Shown: positions 26,652-35,570, counted from the first letter of the stretch. The stretch: 64,000 bases of DNA from Clostridia bacterium (GCA_017463325.1 JAFTPK010000004.1:18034-82033), one strand, 5' to 3'. Numbers and translations are program-made. The notes: generated by a model from the sequence alone, not told the origin.

Positions 26652-28052
26652 ATGCAAACGGAAATCAAAAAGGCGGGAAGCGGCGTTCTTCGCGGCGCGG
26701 GGAAACTCGTTGACGCGTTGCGTACGGGCGATTTTCGCACCCGCCTCTCCTTTCTTATTATGGGATTTGGGCTTTTTACGAGGCGGCAATTTGCGCGCGG
26801 ATTTTTACTGCTGCTTTGTCAAATCGCCTTTTTGCTCTATTTTGCTTTCGCGGGACTGTCAAATTTGTCGCGGCTTACCACCCTTGGGAGCGTTGCAAGT
26901 AAAGAGGTATACGACGAGGCGCTCGGGATCTTCGTTTACAAGTATTTCGACAACAGCCTGCTTATTTTGCTCTATTCGGTGCTGACCATTTTATTTGCGC
27001 TCGTTTTCGTATACCTTTGGTACAAAGGAGTGCTTGCGGCGCGGGCGGCGCAAGCGGTGGAGGAGAGCGGGAAAAGGCTGAAAAGCGCGAAAGAGGATTT
27101 GCGGGCGCTCCTTGACGAGGAGTACCATAAGACGCTGCTGGCATTGCCCGTGCTCGGGCTGACGGTGTTCACCGTGCTCCCCATTTTGTTTATGGTGCTG
27201 ATCGCGTTCACCAACTTCGACGTGGCGCATAAACCGCCTAAGGAGCTGTTTACTTGGGTGGGCTGGGAGAATTTCAAGGCGTTGCTTTCGGGAACGGCGA
27301 TCGCGGGCGGGTCTAAATTCGCGCATACCTTTAAAGAGGTGCTCCTTTGGAATATCGTTTGGGCGGTGAGCGCGACGCTGAGCAATTATTTTCTCGGTAT
27401 GTTGCTTGCGATTGCGATCAATAAAAAGGGGATCCGTTTTAAAAAGTTTTGGCGAAGCGTGTTCGTGACGACGATCGCCGTACCGCAGTTCGTTTCTTTA
27501 ATGTTACTTTCCAAAATGCTTGCGGACACGGGGGTAGTGAACAGGCTGCTTTTGGGGGCGGGCTTATTAAGCAAAGCGATCCCGTTTTTATCGGACGGAA
27601 ATCTTGCGCGGGTGACGGTGATCCTCGTGAACCTTTGGGTGGGTGTGCCGTATACCGTGCTCATTTGTACGGGGATTTTGATGAATATTCCCGCCGACTT
27701 ATACGAAGCGGCGCGGATTGACGGGGCGGGGCCGATCGTCGCGTATTTCAAGATCACGCTCCCGTATATGTTGCATATCACTACCCCGTATTTAATCAGT
27801 CAGTTTATCGCGAACTTTAATAATTTCAACGTCATTTTCTTGCTTACGGGCGGAGATCCGCTCGTGCTCGATTACGCCTTCGCGGGGCGAACCGACCTCT
27901 TAATTACGTGGCTGTATAAATTGACCTTTAACGAAAGCAATTATAAAATCGCGGCGGTGATCAGTATTTTCGTATTCCTCGTTGTAGGAACGGTGTCGCT
28001 GATCGTGTATAATCTTACGAACGCGGTGAAAAACGAGGAGGAGTTCGGTTGA
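26652..28052 (+). CDS. Sugar ABC transporter permease, MalF-like
   Basis: A 466-residue permease. The frame opens at 26637, but AAAGGAGG at 26640-26647 is placed for ATG 26652. Two extra membrane segments at residues 30-115 precede the core domain, as in MalF. The EAA loop that docks the ATPase reads EAARIDGAGPIVAYFKITLP. No ATPase gene lies in the cluster, as is common for systems served by a shared MsmX-type ATPase. Confidence 0.92.
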   Translation: MQTEIKKAGSGVLRGAGKLVDALRTGDFRTRLSFLIMGFGLFTRRQFARGFLLLLCQIAFLLYFAFAGLSNLSRLTTLGSVASKEVYDEALGIFVYKYFDNSLLILLYSVLTILFALVFVYLWYKGVLAARAAQAVEESGKRLKSAKEDLRALLDEEYHKTLLALPVLGLTVFTVLPILFMVLIAFTNFDVAHKPPKELFTWVGWENFKALLSGTAIAGGSKFAHTFKEVLLWNIVWAVSATLSNYFLGMLLAIAINKKGIRFKKFWRSVFVTTIAVPQFVSLMLLSKMLADTGVVNRLLLGAGLLSKAIPFLSDGNLARVTVILVNLWVGVPYTVLICTGILMNIPADLYEAARIDGAGPIVAYFKITLPYMLHITTPYLISQFIANFNNFNVIFLLTGGDPLVLDYAFAGRTDLLITWLYKLTFNESNYKIAAVISIFVFLVVGTVSLIVYNLTNAVKNEEEFG

Positions 28053-28900
28053 TGAATCGTCAAAAAGGAAAGGGCAGGTATGGAAATACCGCCGTTTACA
28101 CATTGCTTGTCCTGCTTTCGGCGTTTTGGGTGTTTCCCTTTTTGTATCTCGTTATGCAATCCTTTCGCGGAGAGCCGGGGGTGACGACGGATTATTTCTT
28201 CCCAAAAGTGTGGACGGTAAGAAATTACGTGGAGCTTTGGACGGATACGCAATTTTTCAATTTTCGTAAATGGTATTTGAACACTCTGCTCGTTTCCCTT
28301 GCGGTGGCGGTCATTCAGTCGGCGGTGGTGCTTTCGACCTCGTACGCGCTGTCGAGGCTACGCTTTAAAATGCGACGACCGCTGATGAATTTGATCTTGC
28401 TTTTGGGAATGTTTCCCGGGTTTATGTCCATGACGGCGGTGTATTTCGTGCTCAAAGAGCTTGCGCTTACGCAAAGTCTTGTTGGGCTGGTGATCGTGTA
28501 CACGGCGGGGAGCGCCATGCAGTATTATATCAGCAAGGGTTTTTTCGATACGCTACCTAAATCGTTGGACGAGGCGGCGCGGATTGACGGGGCTAACCGC
28601 CATACCGTATTTTTCAAAATCATTTTGCCTCTGGCAAAGCCGATTATCGTCTATACCGTGCTCGTGGCGTTCACCATGCCGTGGGGCGAATATATGTATT
28701 CGTCGTTGCTTATGCTGGGGAATTCGGACAAGTTCAACGTTGCGCTCGGCTTGCAGCAAATGATCACGCGGGAAAATTCCTATCGGTATTTCACGCGGTT
28801 TTGCGCGGGGGCGGTGTGCGTGTCGCTTCCCAACGCGATTTTGTTTTTCCTCTTGCAACGCTACTACGTGGAGGGGGTGACGGGCGGCGCCGTCAAATAA
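28052..28900 (+). CDS. Sugar ABC transporter permease, MalG-like
   Basis: A 282-residue permease with six membrane helices. The EAA motif is DEAARIDGANRHTVFFKIILP and the C-terminus ends RYYVEGVTGGAVK, typical of MalG. Its ATG overlaps the MalF stop by one base (TGATG) with AGGAGGAG upstream. It completes the importer; the substrate is probably a malto- or other oligosaccharide. Confidence 0.92.
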   Translation: MNRQKGKGRYGNTAVYTLLVLLSAFWVFPFLYLVMQSFRGEPGVTTDYFFPKVWTVRNYVELWTDTQFFNFRKWYLNTLLVSLAVAVIQSAVVLSTSYALSRLRFKMRRPLMNLILLLGMFPGFMSMTAVYFVLKELALTQSLVGLVIVYTAGSAMQYYISKGFFDTLPKSLDEAARIDGANRHTVFFKIILPLAKPIIVYTVLVAFTMPWGEYMYSSLLMLGNSDKFNVALGLQQMITRENSYRYFTRFCAGAVCVSLPNAILFFLLQRYYVEGVTGGAVK

Positions 28901-28915
28901 CGGATAAAATTTTTC

Positions 28916-28957
28916 AAAAGATCTTGATGACCATGTACGGTTTTCAGGGTCTTTTTT
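28916..28957 (+). terminator. Terminator after the importer
   Basis: An imperfect hairpin (AAGATCTTGA with TCAGGGTCTT plus an inner ACC/GGT pair) is followed by TTTTTT. Confidence 0.7.
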
Positions 28958-28991
28958 ATTAATAAAAAATTTTCGGCGGCGTTTAAAATGC

Positions 28992-29019
28992 TTGACAATC
29001 ATAGGATTTATGATATAAT
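28992..29019 (+). promoter_or_regulatory. Sigma-A promoter of the TasA/SipW operon
   Basis: TTGACA, 16 bases, TATAAT. A perfect hairpin, AATAGTTT/AAACTATT at 29028-29048, would sit at the very 5' end of the mRNA and may stabilise it. Confidence 0.87.
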
Positions 29020-29073
29020 TAATATGCAATAGTTTATCTTAAACTATTTAAAAGCTTGCTAAGGAGGCGGGGT

Positions 29074-29601
29074 ATGGCAAAAAGAAAGTTAGACGCAAAG
29101 ACTGTACGGTGGATGTCGATCGTCGTCGTATTCTTTTTGATCGTCAGCCTCGTTGTCACCATCACCGTTGGGCTGACCAACCGCGGAAAAACGCCGCAGG
29201 AAAATGCGGGGCTGAGCGTGACTTTAACGCAAGACGGCATAGCGAAAGACACCCTGCACGTCGAGGACTTAAACGTAACCCCGGGAAAGCAGGTGCAGGT
29301 GAAAGCGAAAATTTCCTGTCAAGCCGATGGCAATTACGAGTTTACGCTTACCTTTATAGAAACGGCAGAGTCGCCCTTAAAAGATTTCTTGGACGTCACC
29401 GTTGAAAAGGGGGGTAGAACGGTTGCTCAGGCACCGCTTTCCGAATTGCTTTCGGGGGGAACCATGTCCTTTCGGCAACAGGTGTTTGAACAGGAAAGCT
29501 TTGATTTGATCATTATCTATTCCATGGATATCGACGTTTCGGACGAGGCACAGGGCGCGGAGGCAAGCTTTGACGTCGAGCTGTCCGTTACAAATCAGTA
29601 A
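29074..29601 (+). CDS. Membrane-anchored TasA/camelysin-like protein
   Basis: A 175-residue protein with one N-terminal membrane helix (residues 12-34) and a beta-rich exterior domain. The TTG at 29056 is rejected because AAGGAGG is correctly placed for ATG 29074. The exterior domain begins LSVTLTQDGI, ends EASFDVELSVTNQ and resembles the TasA/CalY immunoglobulin-like fold, but similarity is low. It leads an operon with a SipW-like peptidase and a clearer TasA homologue, so it may be a minor fibre or anchor subunit. Confidence 0.6.
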   Translation: MAKRKLDAKTVRWMSIVVVFFLIVSLVVTITVGLTNRGKTPQENAGLSVTLTQDGIAKDTLHVEDLNVTPGKQVQVKAKISCQADGNYEFTLTFIETAESPLKDFLDVTVEKGGRTVAQAPLSELLSGGTMSFRQQVFEQESFDLIIIYSMDIDVSDEAQGAEASFDVELSVTNQ

Positions 29602-29610
29602 GGGGAAATT

Positions 29611-30471
29611 ATGAAAGGAAAGCTTGTAAAAGTCGCAAAGATCGTTTTACAGATTTTGCTATATTTCGTACTGGCGGTCTGTTTGTTGGCGGTGATCGTG
29701 GCGACGACGACAAAGCGGGACGAAAACGGCGCAAAGACCGTTTTCGGGCATCAGCTCCGTATCGTCCTTTCCGACTCCATGGCAGAGTGCGAGCTGACCG
29801 ACGTAAGCGAGTACGAGATAGGCTCTTTACCTACGGAAACTCTTTTGCTCGTTGAGGTAGTGCCGACGGATAAAGAGAAGGCGGAGGAATGGTATTCGCA
29901 GCTCAAAAAGGGGGACGTGCTCACCTTTCGGTATCAGTACGATTTACAGGTGACTATTACCCACCGTATTGCAGAGGACCCCGTGAAAAAGGAAACGGGT
30001 GGTTATATCATCAAGTTAGAGGGCGACAACAAAACCAGCGAAAGCGAATCGGAGAGAATGTATCAGACGATCGACACCTCTTTGAGCGAAACAAGCTCGA
30101 ACTACGTGATCGGAAAGGTTGTGGGGGCGAGCTACCCGCTTGGAAAATTTATCTATATTTTAAAACAGCCCGTCGGGATTGTATGCGTGATTATTATCCC
30201 CGCGCTGATCGTCATCATCATGGAGGTCGTAAGGATCGTGTCCGTGTTGAACGAGGAAAAACGCAAAAAGGCGGAAGAGGCGGTCAAGGTGCAAGAGGAC
30301 GAGATTGAAGAGCTGAAAAAGCAGATCGCCGCGCTTTCCCAAGCAATAGACGAGAAAACGGAAAAGCCTGAAAAAGAGGGCGAAGAGGCGGCGGGGCAAA
30401 CGCCGAGCGAAACGCCTGAGGAAACTCAACCTGATCCTCAACCGCAAACAAACGAAGAAAACAAAGAATAA
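29611..30471 (+). CDS. SipW-type signal peptidase I with coiled-coil tail
   Basis: A 286-residue signal peptidase of the ER/archaeal type. An N-terminal helix spans residues 10-32, the catalytic serine is S56 in LSDSM, GDVLTF is box C, and H118 in TITHRI replaces the usual lysine, as in SipW. A second membrane helix is at about 188-211. After that comes a charged coiled coil (about 214-250) and a Pro/Glu/Thr-rich tail of about 36 residues. SipW proteins cleave TasA-like precursors, and both neighbours are such proteins. Confidence 0.88.
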   Translation: MKGKLVKVAKIVLQILLYFVLAVCLLAVIVATTTKRDENGAKTVFGHQLRIVLSDSMAECELTDVSEYEIGSLPTETLLLVEVVPTDKEKAEEWYSQLKKGDVLTFRYQYDLQVTITHRIAEDPVKKETGGYIIKLEGDNKTSESESERMYQTIDTSLSETSSNYVIGKVVGASYPLGKFIYILKQPVGIVCVIIIPALIVIIMEVVRIVSVLNEEKRKKAEEAVKVQEDEIEELKKQIAALSQAIDEKTEKPEKEGEEAAGQTPSETPEETQPDPQPQTNEENKE

Positions 30472-30504
30472 CGAAAAAATTTTAGTACGTATCGGAGGCA
30501 AATT

Positions 30505-31203
30505 ATGGCAAAAGTAGAAAAAAGACCGTCTGTAATAAAGACCTTGCTTCTTTCTTTCGCAGCAATCGCGCTGTGCGTTACGCTTGTGATTACGGGTACC
30601 TATTCCCTGTTTACGGACAAGACGACGATCGGCAATCATTTACAGGCGGGAACGTTGGAAATGACGTTGACGCGCACCAAGCTTGTTAAGCGTTATCTGA
30701 ACGAGGAAGGGAAACTTGTGACGGCGACGGACGCGCAGTCGAAGGATTTTACGGGCGAAACACAAGAAAACGTGTTTGCGCTTGGCGAGAAAGAAAAGCT
30801 TGCGCCCGATTGTAAATTTACCGCCGATATGCGGATCAGCATGACGGAGGAATCGAGCGTTGCGTTCGGGTACTACGTGGAATTGATTGTCCGCAACGCA
30901 AACAAAGACAATCTTGCCTTGCGCCAACAGTTAAAGGTCACCGTGACGAGCGTGGAGTACCCGACGAAAACCTTTTCCAAGTATCTTTCGGCGGCAGAGA
31001 ACGGCGTCATCAGCCTCGGCAGTAGCACGGAACTTGTCGGCGAGGTGGTAAAAGCGACCACCGCCACGGGCGAGCCTGCTTCGCAAAATTTCACCGTGAC
31101 CGTGGAATTCGTAAACCTCGATACCGACGGTAGCGTGAACAACCTGTCGAAAACGCAGGGCGTTTCGTTTGATATCGTCGTATACGCGATCCAGCTTGTG
31201 TAA
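30505..31203 (+). CDS. TasA/camelysin-family matrix protein
   Basis: A 232-residue secreted protein. Residues 12-34 form the signal helix, followed by GTYSLFTDKTTIGNHLQAGT, which matches the TasA/CalY block where SipW cuts. The rest is beta-rich. In Bacillus, TasA forms amyloid-like fibres of the biofilm matrix, and camelysin is a related surface protein. GGAGG lies before the ATG, 34 bases after sipW. Fibre formation is inferred from family only. Confidence 0.85.
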   Translation: MAKVEKRPSVIKTLLLSFAAIALCVTLVITGTYSLFTDKTTIGNHLQAGTLEMTLTRTKLVKRYLNEEGKLVTATDAQSKDFTGETQENVFALGEKEKLAPDCKFTADMRISMTEESSVAFGYYVELIVRNANKDNLALRQQLKVTVTSVEYPTKTFSKYLSAAENGVISLGSSTELVGEVVKATTATGEPASQNFTVTVEFVNLDTDGSVNNLSKTQGVSFDIVVYAIQLV

Positions 31204-31220
31204 TTACGTAATATAAATAA

Positions 31221-31266
31221 AAAAAAGCTTGCCGCGGGAAATGATTCCTTGACGGCAAGTTTTTTA
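31221..31266. terminator. Bidirectional terminator between TasA-like and PAP2 genes
   Basis: CTTGCCG (31228-31234) pairs with CGGCAAG (31253-31259), with an inner GGAA/TTCC pair. A-run on the left and T-run on the right allow use in both directions. Confidence 0.82.
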
Positions 31267-31278
31267 GTTTTTTTCTGT

Positions 31279-31860
31279 TTATATTAGTAGTAAAGCGGGT
31301 AGACCGACGAGTAGACCGAGGGTCGCGCCGCCGAGAAGATCGGTAAAATAGTGGTGCCCGAATAGGAAACGGAAAAAGGCAATCCAAACGCCTACGGCGT
31401 AAAGCACGCCCCCCGCTAAGGGGAAATAGGCGAGCGTTACCGACGCGATCACGAAAGCGCACGCGGTGTGCCTTGACGGAAAGGAATTTTGGAAAGCGTT
31501 TTTCTCTACGAGCGGAAATATTTTTGCGCCCTCTTGTTCGTAAGGACGGGGGCGTTTAAAAATTTTCCGAAAAAAGGAAACCAAAAACAGACAGACCGCG
31601 GGCAACAAGAGGGTAGCCGCGGCGTTTTGCCAAGAAACGCCAAGGCGAAAAAAAGCGTAAAAAACGAGCGCGGCGTATGCCGCCATAGAAACCCCGACAA
31701 GAACCTTTTCTGCGAATACGAGGGCCTTTACGGCGCGTTTATGCGGACGTAGAGGCTCCGTTAAGGAGAGGTATAGTTTTTGATAAAAAGACTTAGACAT
31801 AGGACGCATATAAAAAAGTGAATTCTCGCCCCTTTGGGGCTTGCGTGAATGGAATTGCAT
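31279..31860 (-). CDS. PAP2-family membrane phosphatase
   Basis: A protein of 173-193 residues with about five membrane helices. The three PAP2 motifs are visible: KIFKRPRPYE, NSFPSRHTACAF (PSRH instead of PSGH) and RFLFGHHYFTD. Members remove phosphate from phosphatidate, phosphatidylglycerophosphate or undecaprenyl pyrophosphate. The start is uncertain: in-frame ATGs at 31860, 31809 and 31800 all lack a good ribosome site, and the first 17 residues are basic and polar. It may recycle undecaprenyl carrier for the polysaccharide locus, but nothing in the sequence proves that. Confidence 0.82.
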   Translation of the reverse strand: MQFHSRKPQRGENSLFYMRPMSKSFYQKLYLSLTEPLRPHKRAVKALVFAEKVLVGVSMAAYAALVFYAFFRLGVSWQNAAATLLLPAVCLFLVSFFRKIFKRPRPYEQEGAKIFPLVEKNAFQNSFPSRHTACAFVIASVTLAYFPLAGGVLYAVGVWIAFFRFLFGHHYFTDLLGGATLGLLVGLPALLLI

Positions 31861-31868
31861 TGCAATTC
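31828..31868. repeat. Pair of short perfect palindromes
   Basis: GCCCC-TTT-GGGGC is followed 11 bases later by GAATTGCA-T-TGCAATTC. They lie at the 5' end of the PAP2 frame. They may be an operator or a small hairpin element. Confidence 0.5.
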
Positions 31869-31897
31869 GTTATGAAAATTATTCCGCTCATTTATAA

Positions 31898-31934
31898 ACA
31901 AAAGCAAAGCCGTCCGAGGGGGATTCGGACGGCT
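31898..31934 (-). terminator. Terminator after the EF-G-like gene
   Basis: A ten-pair perfect stem, AGCCGTCCGA/TCGGACGGCT, with a seven-base loop. On the minus strand it is followed by TTGCTTTTGTTT. Confidence 0.8.
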
Positions 31935-31948
31935 CGCCCGTTAAGGAT

Positions 31949-31980
31949 TTCTACGCGGAAAGCTTACGCTCCGCGCAGAA
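31949..31980 (-). other. Hairpin in the EF-G-like 3' untranslated region
   Basis: TTCT-a-CGCGGA pairs with TCCGCG-c-AGAA around a ten-base loop. No T-tract follows on either strand, so it is not a simple terminator. Confidence 0.5.
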
Positions 31981-32029
31981 ATGGAAAGCAGTAAAATAAA
32001 TCAACTATTCAAAAAATTCTTTTGACGAC

Positions 32030-34099
32030 TTATTCTTCCGTTTTTGCCGCTGCGATTACTTTCGCCGCAAGCTCGGGATTAGACAGCTCCTCGTAGCCCA
32101 AAAATTCGGAAACGAATTTCCCGCTACCGCGCGTTAAGGAGCGAAGCTCCATGGTATACGACTTGATTTCCGCTTGCGGAACTTCTGCCGTAATGATGGA
32201 GGTGGTGCCCTCGGTGTCCGTACCCATGATACGACCGCGGCGTTTATTGATGTCGCCCATAACGTCGCCGAGGTAATCCCCGGGAACGGCGATCTTTAAA
32301 CGGTAAACGGGTTCAAGCAGTACGGGTTTCGCGTTTTTAAGCCCTTCTTTATAGGCAAGCGAGGCTGCCATTTTAAAGGAAAGCTCGTTAGAGTCAACGT
32401 CGTGATAGCTGCCGTCGTACAAGGTGGCTTTCAGCCCCGTGACGGGATAGCCTGCAAGCGGGCCTTTCGCCATGCTTTCTCTCAGCCCTTTTTCTACGGC
32501 GGGGAAATAGCTCTTAGGCACCGCGCCGCCAACGACTTCTTCCGCAAATTCAAATTCTTCTTCGCTCGGCTCGAAACGGATCTTACAATGCCCGTACTGA
32601 CCGTGGCCGCCCGATTGTTTCTTGTGCTTACCCTCAGCCTCCGCTTTGCCGCGAATGGTTTCTTTATACGCCACCTTGGGTTCGGCAAGCTTGACGTCTA
32701 CGCCGTAACGGCTCTTGACCTTTTTTGCAAGCAGTTCAAGGTGCGTGTCGCCCTGACCGCCAAGGAGCAGCTCGCCCGTGGAAACGTTCTTTTCTACGGA
32801 GAAAGTGTAGTCCTCTTCGCCGAGCTTGGCAAGTCCCGCAAACACCTTGTCTTCCTCCCCTTTCTTTTCCGCCGTTACCGCCATAAAAAGGGTGGGCTTG
32901 GGGAAGTGAATTGCAGGGAAGAGCACCTTGGCTTTCGCGTCGCAAAGGGTGTCGCCCGTATTCGTCGCACCGAGCTTGTTCACCGCGCCGATATCGCCCG
33001 CGTACAATTCGTCTACCGGCTCCATTTTCTTGCCTTTAAGCACGTATACTTGACCGATACGTTCTTCCTGTGCGGAGTTAGAATTCCAAACGACGGAGTT
33101 GCTCTTTAACGTGCCGCGGAAATTTTTGATATAGGAAAGCTTGCCCGAATAGGGGTCGATCACCGTTTTAAATACCTGTGCCGCAAGGGGAGCGTCGTCG
33201 TCCGCGCCGCGGATTGCAAGTACCTTGTCGTTGGTAAGATCGTCTACGAGGATCTCGCCGCGTTCGCTTGCCATAGGCATATACGTAACGATTTCGTTTA
33301 ACAGGTTGATAACGCCGCGGTTTTGGAGGGCAGAGCCTGCCATGACGGGAATGGTGTTGCAGGTCGCAATACCGACGCGGATCCCGCGAATAGTTTCTTC
33401 GCGCGTAAGCTCGCCCGTTTCAAAATATTTATCGAGCAGTACTTCGTCGTTTTCCGCCGCCGTTTCCGCAAGCTGCGCTTTCATTTCTTCTACCTGCTCT
33501 TTCATCTCCTCGGGAATGGGAATTTCGACAGGGCCGTTTTCCTTGAATAAGTACGCTCTTTCCTGCAAAGCGTTGATACAGCCCTGCATTTTTCCGTTTT
33601 CCATGATCGGGATTTGGATAGGTGCAAGCTTAGTGGGGTATTTCGCCTGCAGGGCGCGGACGGTGCCAAGGTAGTCGGCGTTTTCTTTGTCCATGCCGTT
33701 GATGAAAATAATGAGCGGTTTGCCGATCTTCAAACAATAATCAACGATCGTTTCCGCGCCGATCGGTACGGTGCCGTTTGCGCCGACAACGAGAAGAGCG
33801 CCGCCTGCTGCTCTGAGGCCCGCCGCGCGTTCCCCCTCGAAGTCGTAGAAACCGGGCAGGTCGAGAACGTTAATCTTTACGTCTTTCCAGAAAAGATAGG
33901 ACGCGGACGCGTACACGGACATCTTTTTCGACTTTTCCAGCTCGTCAAAGTCGGAAACGGTGGTGCCGTCCGTTACCTTGCCCATACGGTCGATCGCGCC
34001 GCCGTTAAAAAGCATAGCTTCGCAAAGGGAGGTCTTCCCTTCCCCGCCGTGCCCAACGATCGCAATGTTTCTGATTTTTTCGCCTTTGATACTGCTCAT
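32030..34099 (-). CDS. Elongation-factor-G-like GTPase (FusA2 type)
   Basis: A 689-residue translational GTPase with EF-G domain order. The P-loop at 16-24 reads GHGGEGKTS, and KVTDGTTVSDFDELEKSKKMS is the switch-I region. G3 is DLPGFYDF at 80-87, lacking the catalytic histidine of canonical DTPGHVDF, and G4 is NGMD rather than NKMD. These changes mark the EF-G2/FusA2 group, some members of which bind GTP but hydrolyse it slowly. It stands alone with its own promoter, not beside rpsL/rpsG, so it is not the main EF-G. Its role is unsettled. Confidence 0.9.
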   Translation of the reverse strand: MSSIKGEKIRNIAIVGHGGEGKTSLCEAMLFNGGAIDRMGKVTDGTTVSDFDELEKSKKMSVYASASYLFWKDVKINVLDLPGFYDFEGERAAGLRAAGGALLVVGANGTVPIGAETIVDYCLKIGKPLIIFINGMDKENADYLGTVRALQAKYPTKLAPIQIPIMENGKMQGCINALQERAYLFKENGPVEIPIPEEMKEQVEEMKAQLAETAAENDEVLLDKYFETGELTREETIRGIRVGIATCNTIPVMAGSALQNRGVINLLNEIVTYMPMASERGEILVDDLTNDKVLAIRGADDDAPLAAQVFKTVIDPYSGKLSYIKNFRGTLKSNSVVWNSNSAQEERIGQVYVLKGKKMEPVDELYAGDIGAVNKLGATNTGDTLCDAKAKVLFPAIHFPKPTLFMAVTAEKKGEEDKVFAGLAKLGEEDYTFSVEKNVSTGELLLGGQGDTHLELLAKKVKSRYGVDVKLAEPKVAYKETIRGKAEAEGKHKKQSGGHGQYGHCKIRFEPSEEEFEFAEEVVGGAVPKSYFPAVEKGLRESMAKGPLAGYPVTGLKATLYDGSYHDVDSNELSFKMAASLAYKEGLKNAKPVLLEPVYRLKIAVPGDYLGDVMGDINKRRGRIMGTDTEGTTSIITAEVPQAEIKSYTMELRSLTRGSGKFVSEFLGYEELSNPELAAKVIAAAKTEE

Positions 34100-34160
34100 A
34101 GTGGTATTCCCCCTGAAATTTAGTCTTTCAACATTCGGCTGTGGCCGTCTGCTTATCTAT

Positions 34161-34189
34161 ACTATAACATACTTTTTTGGATTTTTCAA
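34161..34189 (-). promoter_or_regulatory. Sigma-A promoter for the EF-G-like gene
   Basis: On the minus strand TTGAAA, 17 bases, TATAGT. The transcript would have a leader of about 55 bases. Confidence 0.82.
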
Positions 34190-34261
34190 GAGGGTTTTTA
34201 AAAATTTTTTGCATTTTTTGAAAAAATTTTTCGTTTTTGGAGGATTTTTCCTCTTCTCTAC

Positions 34262-34298
34262 AAGACAAACGAAAAAAAAAGTGCTATACTATAGTATA
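34262..34298 (+). promoter_or_regulatory. Probable promoter and palindrome for the desulfurase gene
   Basis: AAGACA, 17 bases, TATACT. The -10 is part of a perfect 14-base palindrome, TATACTATAGTATA, at 34285-34298, which could be an operator. Confidence 0.55.
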
Positions 34299-34334
34299 AT
34301 AGAAGCGTTAAAGTGGACAAATAAGGAAAAAAGT

Positions 34335-35477
34335 ATGGCGATTTATCTTGATCACGCGGCAACGACGCCGCTTCATCAACAGGCGTTTGAAAAAATGCGC
34401 CCCTATCTTCTCGGCGCGTTTGGGAACGCCGATTCTCCGCACGCCTTGGGACGGGAGGCGGCAGCCGCCGTTGACGGTGCGCGCGATACCCTTGCCGCGG
34501 CTTTAAACGCCCGTCCAAACGAGGTGTATTTTACCTCGGGTGGCACCGAGGCGGACAACTGGGCGATTCTCGGCGGCGCGCGCGCTATGCGTGTGCGCGG
34601 AAAAAATCACGTTCTCCTTTCTGCGATAGAGCATCACGCGGCTCTTTATGCCGCGGAAACCCTCGAAAAGGAGGGGTTTGACGTGGAATTTTTGCCCGTG
34701 ATGCGCGGCGGCGTTGTGGAGCCGTCCGAAGTAGCGGTGCGTTTGCGAGAGGAAACCGCGCTGGTTTGCTTGATGGCTGTCAATAACGAAACGGGGGTGC
34801 GGCAGCCGATCGAGGAGGTTGCGGCGCTCGTTAAAAAGACGGACGCTCTTTTGTTTGTGGACGCCGTACAGGCGTTTCCGCATGAAAAAATCGACGTAAA
34901 AAAATGGGGCGTTGATTTATTGAGCGTTTCTTCCCATAAAATTTACGGGCCAAAAGGCGTGGGTGCGATGTACGTGCGTGGGGGCGTAAAAATAGAGAGG
35001 CTGGTCGGCGGCGGCGAGCAGGAGCGAGGCTTGCGCGGCGGTACGCTCAACGTGCCCGCGATCGTCGGTTTTGGCGAAGCGGTGCGCTTGCTGGAAGAGG
35101 GGCGTGAGGAAACGGAAAAAAAGGTGCGCGCGGTGAGAGAGCGGTTTTTGGCGGGGCTTTCCTCGCTGGACGGCGTTACGGTAAACGGTGAAGAGGAAAA
35201 AAGGACGGCGGCGATCGTTAATTTGCGCGTTTGCGGCGTGAAAAATTCAACGCTTTTATACCGTACCGACTTAGCGGGGGTGATGATGGCGGCAGGCTCG
35301 GCATGTTCGTCGGCGTCCGTCAAGCCCAGTCACGTGCTGACTGCCATGGGATTTTCGGAGCAAGAGGCGTCGGAATGTGTGCGTGTGAGCTTTGGCGTGG
35401 AAAACACGCCCGAGGAAATGGACGAGGCGGCAAGGATTTTTACGAGAGCCGTGAACGAGCTGCGGGAAAATTCGTAA
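34335..35477 (+). CDS. Cysteine desulfurase (NifS/IscS family)
   Basis: A 380-residue PLP enzyme. The frame is open far upstream, but AAGGA precedes ATG 34335, and MAIYLDHAATTPLH is the normal N-terminus. TSGGTEADNWAI, the PLP lysine in SVSSHKIYGPKG and the active cysteine in AAGSACSSASVKPSHVL are intact. It removes sulfur from cysteine for Fe-S clusters or thiolated tRNA. No iscU is adjacent; a ferredoxin gene follows with its own promoter, and mnmA, a possible sulfur acceptor, lies 28 kb away in this window. Confidence 0.94.
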   Translation: MAIYLDHAATTPLHQQAFEKMRPYLLGAFGNADSPHALGREAAAAVDGARDTLAAALNARPNEVYFTSGGTEADNWAILGGARAMRVRGKNHVLLSAIEHHAALYAAETLEKEGFDVEFLPVMRGGVVEPSEVAVRLREETALVCLMAVNNETGVRQPIEEVAALVKKTDALLFVDAVQAFPHEKIDVKKWGVDLLSVSSHKIYGPKGVGAMYVRGGVKIERLVGGGEQERGLRGGTLNVPAIVGFGEAVRLLEEGREETEKKVRAVRERFLAGLSSLDGVTVNGEEEKRTAAIVNLRVCGVKNSTLLYRTDLAGVMMAAGSACSSASVKPSHVLTAMGFSEQEASECVRVSFGVENTPEEMDEAARIFTRAVNELRENS

Positions 35478-35508
35478 AAATTTCCTTAAAAAACTTGCCG
35501 TCAAATTC

Positions 35509-35537
35509 TTTACTAATGAAAGAAAATGTGATATAAT
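35509..35537 (+). promoter_or_regulatory. Extended -10 promoter for ferredoxin
   Basis: TTTACT, 17 bases, TATAAT, with TG one base before the -10 (TGaTATAAT). Confidence 0.8.
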
Positions 35538-35570
35538 AAACGTACTATAAGCAATGGAGGTAAGAAAACT

